This document shows positions 1 through 6,513 of a DNA stretch of 12,171 nucleotides, piece by piece. The position numbers and the translations under genes were made by a program. The first letter of the stretch is position 1, and each line of letters begins with the position of its first letter. Source of the DNA: Planctomycetota bacterium (GTDB taxonomy: Bacteria; Planctomycetota; Phycisphaerae; WQYP01); contig JAMDCX010000025.1 in the NCBI GenBank assembly GCA_023489375.1, positions 1 through 12,171 on the forward strand, written 5' to 3'. Under the pieces are notes generated by a model that was not told the origin of the DNA, made no database searches, and saw nothing but the letters and a program-made list of their open reading frames with translations.

Positions 1-12
1 TGGTACGTTCCA

Positions 13-31
13 CCGCCGGCAAAGCCGGCGG
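13..31. repeat. 8-bp hairpin, GC-rich
   Basis: CCGCCGGC and GCCGGCGG pair perfectly around an AAA loop. There is no T-run after it on either strand, so I do not call it a terminator. A related element with GCCGG arms lies at 11641-11675, in the other repeat-rich intergenic region of the window. Confidence 0.5.
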
Positions 32-115
32 CTATGTGCCGAGTCCCTGCACGGCCATGTGGCCCGGAAAAATTGCCACACCGAACCGCGATAATTCTAG
101 CCTACCGACATGACC

Positions 116-127
116 GTGAACGGTTAC
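116..127 (+). repeat. Dispersed motif GTGAACGGTTAC, copy 1
   Basis: Exact 12-base copy, preceded by CC and followed by CAATAT. It belongs to a family of seven copies found only in the two gene-free flanks of the window. Confidence 0.75.
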
Positions 128-170
128 CAATATCCGCAATGTGAAAAGCCATGTTTATTTATCGAGTGTT

Positions 171-200
171 CCACTTTTGCCCGTGAACGGTTACAAATTT
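171..200 (+). repeat. 30-base repeat unit, left copy
   Basis: This stretch starts with CCACTTTT, contains an exact GTGAACGGTTAC (183-194) and ends with AAATTT. The reverse complement of 11734-11763 matches it at 28 of 30 positions, with one G/A and one C/T difference. The two form an inverted pair about 11.5 kb apart on either side of the whole gene block. The function is unknown. It could be a unit of a dispersed intergenic repeat family or the remnant of a mobile element. Confidence 0.75.
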
Positions 201-214
201 CGTAACCGTTCACG
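182..214. repeat. Perfect 13-bp inverted repeat built from two motif copies
   Basis: A forward copy (183-194) and a reverse copy (202-213) of GTGAACGGTTAC, each with one extra paired base, face each other across a 7-base loop. The result is a 13-bp perfect stem. No T-run follows, so a terminator is not the natural reading. A protein-binding palindrome or a structured repeat is possible. Confidence 0.75.
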
Positions 215-313
215 ATGAGGCGACCAGGCAGGCTGGAAGCCCGCACCACAAGGGGTGCCCCCACACTTTGGGGTACGCCAAAACCGCCCTAACTATGGCC
301 CTTCGGCATGGCC

Positions 314-325
314 ATGAACGGTTAC
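314..325 (+). repeat. Dispersed motif, copy with one mismatch
   Basis: ATGAACGGTTAC differs from the motif only at its first base. It is followed by CAAATTTCG, close to the AAATTT that follows other copies. Confidence 0.65.
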
Positions 326-381
326 CAAATTTCGAAATATAAGTGAATAATGAGTAGAACGCAGGATTTATATGATAAGCT

Positions 382-397
382 GGCCAGCCTGCTGGCC
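382..397. repeat. 7-bp near-palindrome
   Basis: GGCCAGC and GCTGGCC are separated by CT. The 2-base gap is too tight for a stable RNA hairpin, so this is more likely a DNA palindrome. No function is recognised. Confidence 0.4.
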
Positions 398-807
398 GTT
401 GGTTTTACAGTTATAATGGAGCAATTTACCAGTAGAGTAGAGGACTCAACCTCATGCCCGGGGCACAACCCCCGACCAGCTCAGACCTCTCAGTTCCCAC
501 CTGCATCTTTCGACACGCGCCGCCCCTTCGACCCGGAGAGTCCATCGGCTGCTTCTATTCGCTGCTTCACCGATGGTGCCAGCTTCGTCTAATCTGACTG
601 CTTGGCCACTCTCGATTAGCGTAACGAGGCTGAATTGGGTTCGCTTATCGCTACGGCTTGCGTCTTCGCCTGGCCGAGGCTCCGTTGCCAAGGATTGCTC
701 CCGACAACGCCCGGCTGGCTACATGGCTAACGAATCATTCCATGATGAACTCCTTTCAGTTTATTAGACACAGATGGTTTCACTGACACACCAGATCACG
801 CCGATGC

Positions 808-857
808 CCGCAGATTAGAGGCCGGAAAATATCTGCGCCAATCTGCGTTATCTGCGG
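808..857. repeat. Cluster of ATCTGCG repeats
   Basis: ATCTGCG occurs at 831-837, 841-847 and 850-856, spaced 9-10 bases apart. The reverse complement CGCAGAT lies at 809-815. CCGCAGAT (808-815) and ATCTGCGG (850-857) can form the arms of a larger hairpin. From memory, similar 'atctgcg' text recurs between genes in several environmental bacterial genomes; that is recall and has not been searched. Confidence 0.5.
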
Positions 858-906
858 TTAAAGGATGGAATCTCAACGTCGTACTGATATTTCACCTTAT
901 CTGCTC

Positions 907-918
907 GTGAACGGTTAC
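907..918 (+). repeat. Dispersed motif GTGAACGGTTAC, exact copy
   Basis: Exact 12-base copy. The companion word CCACTTTTG, which directly precedes the copy at 183, here lies 31 bases downstream at 950-958. Confidence 0.7.
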
Positions 919-954
919 GACACAACGAACAACGAACTAAATACTATTGCCACT

Positions 955-979
955 TTTGCACTTTTATGTGTAGTGCAAA
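955..979. repeat. 8-bp hairpin
   Basis: TTTGCACT (955-962) pairs perfectly with AGTGCAAA (972-979) around a 9-base loop. No T-run follows on either strand and no gene ends next to it, so I do not assign it as a terminator. Confidence 0.5.
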
Positions 980-1096
980 GTCTCATTAAGGCTGTCAGGC
1001 CGTCTCATTATTCATTGCATATTGAGCGTACACGCCACGTGCCGGCCAGGGTTCCGCGGCCTTGATAATCCGGGCTTATGTAGCATATCAGTGGAT

Positions 1097-1130
1097 ATTA
1101 TCACATTTATTTGACGGTCGATATGATAAT
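1097..1130. promoter_or_regulatory. Candidate operator upstream of dsrA
   Basis: ATTATCACAT (1097-1106) and ATATGATAAT (1121-1130) form an inverted repeat of 10 bases per arm with one mismatch and a 14-base spacer. The spacer contains TTGACG (1111-1116), which resembles a -35 box. The site ends about 97 bases before the chosen dsrA start. An AT-rich spaced dyad here would suit a dimeric regulator of the operon. I find no well-spaced -10 box and do not recognise the site as FNR or another known box, so this is inference. Confidence 0.3.
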
Positions 1131-1226
1131 CACTACGGTGAGTTCATCATGCGACGGATGCTGTGTGCCGCCGCGAAGTGTTGTACGCAACGGGTGATTG
1201 GTTGCGAATCAGAAAAGGCGAAGAAC

Positions 1227-2672
1227 ATGGAAAAGATAAAACTTGTTTGTGCCAAGTGTAATTTTACGGTTGAGGAATATACCGCCACTGAACTGGCGGA
1301 ACTTCCACGCAAGGCCAAGCGTTATAAGTATCTGTTGCAGAAATCGTCTATATGTCCAAAGTGTCTGGCTTCAGGGCGTTTGAAGGAAGTGCGGTTCACG
1401 GAAGCGGAGGGAGATGATCAGGTGTCGGCGGTTGAGACAAATGCGTCGGCCAGTGTGCCCGTGGCGCATGAGCAGCACCCGGAAGAGCCAACACCAATGA
1501 TGGACGCCATTTCGCGCGGTGCCTGGCCCAGCCATGCCGCAGAGCTTAAGAAGACCAAATATCCGCTGCAGATGTATGAGCAGGCGCTGCAAAAACGAAC
1601 GACACAATGGGGTTACGGGGGTTACGTTTCATTGCCTGGTGTAGCGGCGGGAGTTTTGGTGCGTGCTTCAGCGCGGCCGGATATTACGAAAGGTTCCAAT
1701 TTCGTCCGCATCATGGACCCGTGCGGTAATTTTTTCAAAGCCGACGCCATGCGGGGGCTTTGTGACATTGCCGATAAATATGCGTATGGAATGCTGCATC
1801 TGTTAAGTACCGGCGGCGACCTGGAAATGCTGGGTATTCCGACCGAGAATTTGAGCCCGGCCGTGCAGGAAATTATGAAACTGGGTTTCGATGTCGGCTC
1901 CACCGGCGATGATTATCGTACCAGCGAAGAATGTATTGGCCCGGCCAAGTGCGATTTAGCGCTCTATGACACGCTGGGTTTCCGGGCGGCGTGGTATAAG
2001 CGGTTTCTGGATGATGTGCAATATCCGCGTTTTCCGCACAAATTCAAATGCAAATTTTCAGGCTGTCCCAATGATTGCGTGCGCGGTGGACAAAAGGCGG
2101 ATGTTTTCGTCTGCGGGGTATTTCGTGATTTGCCGATCATCGATCAGGAAAAAGTTGCAGCATGGGTTAAAGGCGGGGGCGATATCAGCACGGTCTGCAC
2201 CCGGTGTCCGGGCGATTCCCTGACCTGGGACGCCAGGCGCGGGCTGAGTATTGACGGCGACAGTTGTCTGCGTTGTATGTATTGCATGAATAAGATTCCC
2301 GGCGTTCGGCCGGGGGGTGATCGCGGCGTGGCGATTCTGGTAGGCGGAAAATTACGCGGCAAGTATGGTCCCATGCTGGCCAAAGTATTAGTGCCGTTTA
2401 TGAAAGCCGTGCCGCCGGATTATAAAGAAGTCTTTGATCTCATAGAACGCATCACCGAAGTGTATGATGAGCATGCGCGCAAAAAAGAACGTATGGGTGA
2501 CTTTTTATTACGGATCGGCATGGTCGAATTTTACCGGTTAGTTGGAGTGCAGCCGTCCACACGGCTTTTTGAGCATCCACGCACCAATTTGTATTATCAT
2601 TGGGAACCCGAAGAAGTCCGGGGTCCACAGGCCCAGGTATCTACATCACAACCCTCTGTTAGTGAAGGATAA
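1227..2672 (+). CDS. dsrA: Dissimilatory sulfite reductase alpha subunit with an extra N-terminal cysteine ribbon
   Basis: Alpha subunit of the cytoplasmic DsrAB siroheme enzyme, which interconverts sulfite and DsrC-bound reduced sulfur. From the chosen ATG it is 481 aa. The siroheme/[4Fe-4S] ligand motifs are present: CIGPAKC at 236-242 (C-X5-C) and CPNDC at 280-284 (C-X3-C). A ferredoxin insert has Cys324, Cys327, Cys347, Cys350 and Cys353. The usual second cysteine of the CP-x-x-C segment is Ser331. The C-terminal end is typical of DsrA. Unusual: residues 1-60 carry CAKC (8-11) and CPKC (43-46), a zinc-ribbon or rubredoxin-like arrangement that I do not know from standard DsrA. A low-complexity linker follows it. 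The frame stays open upstream to a TTG at 1062. I chose the ATG at 1227 because a weak purine-rich site (AAAGGCGAAG) precedes it; ATG 1149 is an alternative. It is the first gene of the operon, 4 bases before dsrB. Confidence 0.93.
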   Translation: MEKIKLVCAKCNFTVEEYTATELAELPRKAKRYKYLLQKSSICPKCLASGRLKEVRFTEAEGDDQVSAVETNASASVPVAHEQHPEEPTPMMDAISRGAWPSHAAELKKTKYPLQMYEQALQKRTTQWGYGGYVSLPGVAAGVLVRASARPDITKGSNFVRIMDPCGNFFKADAMRGLCDIADKYAYGMLHLLSTGGDLEMLGIPTENLSPAVQEIMKLGFDVGSTGDDYRTSEECIGPAKCDLALYDTLGFRAAWYKRFLDDVQYPRFPHKFKCKFSGCPNDCVRGGQKADVFVCGVFRDLPIIDQEKVAAWVKGGGDISTVCTRCPGDSLTWDARRGLSIDGDSCLRCMYCMNKIPGVRPGGDRGVAILVGGKLRGKYGPMLAKVLVPFMKAVPPDYKEVFDLIERITEVYDEHARKKERMGDFLLRIGMVEFYRLVGVQPSTRLFEHPRTNLYYHWEPEEVRGPQAQVSTSQPSVSEG

Positions 2673-2676
2673 AGTT

Positions 2677-3735
2677 ATGCCAGGAATAGGAATACCACCG
2701 CTGGAAGCTAATTTGCCGCCGATTGTGAAACGCAATTACGGCCAATGGATTTCGCATGAACATCCGCGTCCCGGAGTCATTAAGCATGATTCCCAATCTG
2801 GAGAAGCATGTTACACGGTACGCACCGGAATGCCGCCGAACGCCCGGGTCAGTACCCAAACGATGCGCCAACTCTGCGCTCTTGCCGACGAGTTTGCGGA
2901 AGGATATTTCCGCGTCACGCAGCGCAACAGCTGTGAATTCGTCGGCGTGCCGGAGGACCGCATCGATCAACTTATTACACGGTTGGCTGCCCTTGGGTTT
3001 CCCGTAGGCGGCACCAATCGATCACTGCACAACACGGTCTGCTGCACCGGTTATTTACATTGTCATCTGGCGGCGACGGATCCGGCGGCGATTATGAAGG
3101 CCGTATCGGAAATGCTGCTGCGTGAATTTCAGAACGACTGTCTGCCGGCGAAATTGAAGATTAGCGGGTCCGGTTGTCTTAATAATTGCGGTGAATCCTC
3201 CACGGCAGACATTGCGGTTATTGGGGTACACCGGGATTTACCGCCAATTCACACCGAGAAACTCAAAGGCTGTGAATTGCCGCTGGTAATTTCAGTCTGT
3301 CCGGTCGGCGCCATCCGCCCTAAGGGACCGGGGATGATTGAAATTGATCCGAAGCGCTGCATTCACTGCCCGGCTTGTTCCGTGGCCTGTGCCGCCATGG
3401 CTCCGATCGGCAGCCCCGATGGTGATGGCGTGGCCATTGTGGTGGGTGGTAAAGCGGGCAACACCGGAGATGGGCCGGCCATGGCCAAACTGGTAGTGCC
3501 TTATTTGCCGAATAATCCACCTTTTTGGCCTGAAGTTACGGCGGTTATTCGGAAAATTGTGGACGCCTGGGCCACCAACGCCCATAAGGATGAACGGGTT
3601 GGGGAGTGGATTAACCGTATCGGCTGGGAAAAATTTTATGAAAGGACGGCTTTGCCGCTGTCCTTTAAGGTTATGGATAATTACGACGCACGCGCTATGG
3701 AGTGTGCCAAGCCCAACGTGCGTTTTACCTGGTAA
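2677..3735 (+). CDS. dsrB: Dissimilatory sulfite reductase beta subunit
   Basis: Beta subunit of DsrAB; in studied enzymes it holds the catalytically active siroheme. It is 352 aa from ATG 2677, which follows AAGGA by 7 bases. The ORF stays open upstream into dsrA, but that extension is only dsrA sequence in another frame. Ligand motifs visible are Cys123-X5-Cys129 and Cys167-X3-Cys171 (GCLNNCG) for the siroheme-linked cluster. The ferredoxin domain has Cys208 (CPVGAI), Cys228, Cys231, Cys234 and Cys238. The C-terminal part (PxFWPEV to VGEWINRIGWEKF) matches the conserved end of DsrB. All cluster cysteines are kept, so a functional enzyme is expected. It is 4 bases from dsrA and 15 from dsrC, so translation of A and B is probably coupled. 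Confidence 0.94.
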   Translation: MPGIGIPPLEANLPPIVKRNYGQWISHEHPRPGVIKHDSQSGEACYTVRTGMPPNARVSTQTMRQLCALADEFAEGYFRVTQRNSCEFVGVPEDRIDQLITRLAALGFPVGGTNRSLHNTVCCTGYLHCHLAATDPAAIMKAVSEMLLREFQNDCLPAKLKISGSGCLNNCGESSTADIAVIGVHRDLPPIHTEKLKGCELPLVISVCPVGAIRPKGPGMIEIDPKRCIHCPACSVACAAMAPIGSPDGDGVAIVVGGKAGNTGDGPAMAKLVVPYLPNNPPFWPEVTAVIRKIVDAWATNAHKDERVGEWINRIGWEKFYERTALPLSFKVMDNYDARAMECAKPNVRFTW

Positions 3736-3750
3736 GAAAAGGAGTCTGGT

Positions 3751-4068
3751 ATGACAGTTGTTACCCTGGCAGGAAAACAATTTGAGGTTGATGAGGACGG
3801 CTTTATGCTGGATGGTGCGCAGTGGACGCCCGAGGTGGCTGTCGGTCTGGCCAAAACCGAAGGCATTGAAGCGCTCACCGATGACCATTGGAAGGTCATC
3901 AACTTTTTGCGCGGGTACTATCAGAAATTCAACGTTGCGCCGCCGGTCCGGATGGTCTGCAAGGAAACCGGTTTTTCATTGAAGCGCATTTATGAATTGT
4001 TCTCGACCGGTCCGGCCAAAGGCGCATGCAAACTTGCCGGCTTACCCAAGCCGACGGGTTGCATCTAA
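3751..4068 (+). CDS. dsrC: DsrC, sulfur-carrier partner of DsrAB
   Basis: Small cytoplasmic protein (105 aa) that carries the sulfur product of DsrAB on its flexible C-terminal arm as a trisulfide, to be reduced at DsrMK. The signature arm is intact: Cys93 and the penultimate Cys104 sit in GACKLAGLPKPTGCI with C-X10-C spacing. This separates true DsrC from TusE and RspA homologues that lack one or both cysteines. The DsrC/TusE fold is visible in the N-terminal part (DEDGFM, the W-x-P-E-V segment, DDHWKVINFLR). A strong AAAGGAG precedes the ATG by about 8 bases, the best ribosome binding site in the operon, which fits the high level of DsrC usually needed. It directly follows dsrB; no dsrD lies between them. 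Confidence 0.95.
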   Translation: MTVVTLAGKQFEVDEDGFMLDGAQWTPEVAVGLAKTEGIEALTDDHWKVINFLRGYYQKFNVAPPVRMVCKETGFSLKRIYELFSTGPAKGACKLAGLPKPTGCI

Positions 4069-4105
4069 ACAAGCGGTAAGAAACGCTGGAAATGGTCGGG
4101 GCCGT

Positions 4106-4132
4106 GTCATACCGGAGTATAAGCGGTATGAC
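4106..4132 (+). promoter_or_regulatory. Hairpin covering the dsrM start codon
   Basis: GTCATACCG (4106-4114) pairs perfectly with CGGTATGAC (4124-4132) around a 9-base loop. The likely dsrM start ATG (4128-4130) lies inside the 3' arm. The only candidate ribosome binding site, GGAG (4114-4117), is at the base of the loop. As mRNA this structure would hide the start codon and could lower translation of dsrM relative to dsrC just upstream. If translation instead starts at ATG 4092, the hairpin lies within the coding region. The pairing is seen in the sequence; the regulatory role is inferred. Confidence 0.5.
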
Positions 4133-4934
4133 GGTTGGACTGCTTTTTATAAGTTGTGTTGCTATGTCTACCTTATTTTTATCCATGGCTCTGTATGTGG
4201 CGATGGCGATATTTCTGGGCGGCATGGGGTGGCGTATCTACCGATGGATACGAACGCCCGTGCCGCTGAAAATCGTACTTACGCCCGGGCCGCAAAAATT
4301 TCCAGGTGTTTTGAGGCGACTGGTCGGGGAATTGTTCGGGTTTCGCGCTTTAGCCAAAGCAGATCGTTCCCTTTGGACTCCGGCCTGGTTGTTTCATGTT
4401 TCTCTGCTGCTGCTGTTCCTGGGCCATCTGGGCGGGCTGGTTATTCCCCACTTGGCACAGACCACGCTGGGGCTTAATGAGAAGCAATTTGAAGACATGG
4501 CACAAGTCGTTGGCAGCGCTGTGGGGCTTCTGGCGATTACCATGCTGGTATGGCTGCTTATCAGACGACTGCTTCTGCCGCGCGTGCGGTGGATTTCCAC
4601 CTTCAGCGATTATTTCGCTCTGGTGCTGCTGTTGTTAATTATTGCTACCGGTAATGCCATGCGTTTCATGGGCGGTCTGAATATTATCCAGGCCCAGAGG
4701 TTTGTCGCGGGGTGGTGGACACTACACCCTGTGGCGCCGCCGCGCGATCCGATATTTGCTGTTCATCTGCTGCTGGTATGCGCTCTGCTGATCTATATTC
4801 CATTCAGCAAAATGGTCCATATCGGCGGCGCGGCGTTATTCAGTCCGACACTGAATCAGCGTAATAATCCACGCCAGCAACGCTATGTTAATACTTGGGA
4901 AAAAAACAATGGAAATTCCACAGCTTCATCCTGA
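4128..4934 (+). CDS. dsrM: DsrM-like membrane cytochrome b subunit
   Basis: Membrane subunit of the DsrMK module, related to NarI-type cytochrome b. It exchanges electrons between the quinone pool and DsrK. From ATG 4128 it is 268 aa, on the short side for DsrM as I remember the family. Five hydrophobic segments are visible, at about 4-30, 86-106, 127-149, 161-180 and 209-229. Histidines suited to bind two b-hemes are His90 and His100 in the second helix, and His213 and His231 in and after the last. The tail is polar and Asn-rich. The start is uncertain: 4128 has GGAG upstream within a hairpin, while ATG 4092 would add 12 residues without a good ribosome binding site. It overlaps dsrK by 26 bases. 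With no dsrJOP here, the complex would be the two-subunit DsrMK type known from Gram-positive and archaeal sulfate reducers. Confidence 0.85.
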   Translation: MTVGLLFISCVAMSTLFLSMALYVAMAIFLGGMGWRIYRWIRTPVPLKIVLTPGPQKFPGVLRRLVGELFGFRALAKADRSLWTPAWLFHVSLLLLFLGHLGGLVIPHLAQTTLGLNEKQFEDMAQVVGSAVGLLAITMLVWLLIRRLLLPRVRWISTFSDYFALVLLLLIIATGNAMRFMGGLNIIQAQRFVAGWWTLHPVAPPRDPIFAVHLLLVCALLIYIPFSKMVHIGGAALFSPTLNQRNNPRQQRYVNTWEKNNGNSTASS

Positions 4935-6300
4935 TGCCGCCGCTGGCGTCCAGGCGTATCGTGCTAAAAAAGAGTTACTGGCGCCGCTGGGATTGCCACC
5001 GGAGCTGCCGCCGGATTGGCGGGAGAAGGCTTTGTGTAAATTTAAGGAGTTATTGCAGCAGCGGCGTTCGCTGTCGCTCTATATGGATATTTGTGTGCGC
5101 TGCGGAGCGTGTACGGATAAATGTCCATTCTTTCTGGGTACTGGCGACCCCAAAAATATGCCCGTGGCCCGCGCCGAACTGATGCGGAAAGTATATCGGC
5201 ATCATTTTACCGCCGCTGGCGGCGTTTCCGGTCGTTGGGCGGCGGGAGAGGAACTCACCGATACGGTGCTCAAGGAATGGTTTACCTATTTTTACCAGTG
5301 TTCAGAGTGCCGCCGCTGTGCTGTGTTTTGCCCGTTTGGCGTGGACACGGCAGAAATAACAATGGCGGCGCGTGAAATTATGGCTTCCATCGGCGTGGCC
5401 CCAAAATATGTCACCGAAGTCATTAAAAAAGCCCATGAAACCGGCAATAATATCGGCATCCCGGAGGCCGCATGGATTGACAGCTGCCAATTTCTGGAAG
5501 AAGAACTCAAGGCGCAAACCGGCCTGGATATTAAAATTCCGGTGAATCAGGCGGGCGCTGAAGTCCTGCTGGTGCCGCCCTCGGCCGATGTTTTTGTTAA
5601 TACCGACACGATGATGGGTTATGCGCGGTTTTTCTACGCGGCGGGGATCAGTTGGACCACCAGCACCTACGCCAGCGAGGCCGCCAATTTTGGAATGTTT
5701 CTCAACTATGACCAGCTCAAAAAAGTCAACCTCCGGATGTTGGATGCTGCTCGGCAATTGGGCGTAAAGCGTCTGGTCATGGGAGAATGCGGTCATGCCT
5801 GGCGCGCGGCGCAGGCGTTCATGGATACGCTTAACGGCCCGCTGGATTTTCTGGCTCCGCCTTGCCCGGAACATATTTGTGAATTGGCGGCCCGGTACAT
5901 CCGTACCGGTCGGCTTAAGCTGAACAAATCAGCCAACGACGGTCTGACCGTTACCTATCATGATCCCTGTAACCTCGCCCGCGCCGGCGGACTGCTGGAG
6001 GAGCCGCGTGAAATACTGCGGGCTGTCGTCAATGATTTTCGGGAAATGCCCGCCAATACCATTCGGGAAAAAACCTTCTGCTGTGGCGCCGGAGCCGGTT
6101 TGCTCACGGATGAACTTATGCCTACGCGGATGAATGGAGCCAAGCCGAGAATGGAAGCCTTTCGCACCACCGGGGCCACTCATCTGGCTGTTCCTTGTGC
6201 TATTTGCAAGGCCCAGTTTCCGGTCGCGTTCAAACATCACAAAATTGAAGCCCAGGTTGTGGGTGTTATGGATTTGCTGGGGAGAGCCCTGGTGTTGTAA
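4909..6300 (+). CDS. dsrK: DsrK-like heterodisulfide reductase (HdrD-type) iron-sulfur subunit
   Basis: Cytoplasm-facing catalytic subunit of DsrMK, thought to act on the DsrC disulfide or trisulfide. It is 463 aa. Two [4Fe-4S] motifs lie at Cys62/65/68/72 (CVRCGACTDKCP) and Cys131/134/137/141 (CSECRRCAVFCP). A first, partial CCG-type segment includes GECGHAW near residue 294. The C-terminal CCG domain is complete: Cys354, Cys391-Cys392 and Cys430-X2-Cys433, giving C-X36-CC-X37-C-X2-C. This is the signature that binds the noncubane catalytic cluster in HdrB and HdrD. I chose ATG 4909, which overlaps the end of dsrM by 26 bases. ATG 4885 is also in frame and would add 8 residues. Neither has a strong ribosome binding site, so translational coupling to dsrM is likely. 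Confidence 0.92.
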   Translation: MEIPQLHPDAAAGVQAYRAKKELLAPLGLPPELPPDWREKALCKFKELLQQRRSLSLYMDICVRCGACTDKCPFFLGTGDPKNMPVARAELMRKVYRHHFTAAGGVSGRWAAGEELTDTVLKEWFTYFYQCSECRRCAVFCPFGVDTAEITMAAREIMASIGVAPKYVTEVIKKAHETGNNIGIPEAAWIDSCQFLEEELKAQTGLDIKIPVNQAGAEVLLVPPSADVFVNTDTMMGYARFFYAAGISWTTSTYASEAANFGMFLNYDQLKKVNLRMLDAARQLGVKRLVMGECGHAWRAAQAFMDTLNGPLDFLAPPCPEHICELAARYIRTGRLKLNKSANDGLTVTYHDPCNLARAGGLLEEPREILRAVVNDFREMPANTIREKTFCCGAGAGLLTDELMPTRMNGAKPRMEAFRTTGATHLAVPCAICKAQFPVAFKHHKIEAQVVGVMDLLGRALVL

Positions 6301-6317
6301 AAATAAAGGAGTTGTGT

Positions 6318-6503
6318 ATGTATCTGATAGAGATCGATGAGAAAAAATGCACCAATTGCGGTGAATGTGTCAATATTTGCCCCAACGAGGTCTATAAGCT
6401 CCAGGATGGAAAAGTGATTGTGGCCAATGCCGGAGAATGCAGCAATTGCCAAAGCTGTGTTTCGGTATGTGAACCGCAGGCCATTACAGTTTCTGAAGTT
6501 TGA
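6318..6503 (+). CDS. Small 2x[4Fe-4S] ferredoxin
   Basis: Soluble bacterial-type ferredoxin of 61 aa. It has two complete cluster motifs: Cys11/14/17/21 (CTNCGECVNICP) and Cys41/44/47/51 (CSNCQSCVSVCEP). Start ATG 6318 has a strong AAAGGAG six bases upstream. It lies 17 bases after dsrK and 10 before the OsmC gene, so it is almost certainly in the same operon. A low-potential electron carrier here could feed DsrAB directly or link DsrK to another donor. The partner is inferred from position only. Confidence 0.92.
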   Translation: MYLIEIDEKKCTNCGECVNICPNEVYKLQDGKVIVANAGECSNCQSCVSVCEPQAITVSEV

Positions 6504-6513
6504 AGAGGTGTTT

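Larger units (their letters stand above)
1..1226. other. 1.2-kb intergenic region, repeat-rich, no supported gene
   Basis: No open frame here looks like a real protein. The longest are about 60-80 codons, overlap on opposite strands, lack a plausible ribosome binding site and have low-complexity translations. The region holds five copies of the GTGAACGGTTAC motif, several hairpins (13-31, 182-214, 382-397, 955-979), an ATCTGCG cluster (808-857) and an inverted repeat before dsrA (1097-1130). Positions 450-760 are richer in GC than their surroundings and may be a decayed element, but I recognise no transposase, intron domain or attC site in them. Confidence 0.6.

Noticed and set aside
452..767. 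Overlapping 60-80 codon frames on both strands in GC-rich DNA, possible intron or mobile-element remnant
   Set aside because: I could not identify a domain V-like intron end, a reverse transcriptase, a transposase or attC core sites, and the translations are low in recognisable structure.
741..1151. 12-base inverted match CATGATGAACTC (741-752) and GAGTTCATCATG (1140-1151)
   Set aside because: A few 12-base matches are expected by chance in a 12-kb window, and the two do not sit in matching contexts. The - strand AAAGGAG plus ATG at 741-757 is followed by a stop after two codons.
1062..1226. 55-codon N-terminal extension of DsrA from a TTG
   Set aside because: There is no ribosome binding site, it would cover the candidate operator, and the sequence does not look like a Dsr domain. 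ATG 1227 is the more natural start.
2542..2676. 45-codon upstream extension of DsrB
   Set aside because: It overlaps the end of dsrA in another frame, and a good ribosome binding site precedes ATG 2677.
3292..3888. 198-codon - strand frame opposite dsrB and dsrC
   Set aside because: It is a shadow of two well-supported genes. Its His/Pro/Arg-rich product follows from the codon bias of the other strand.
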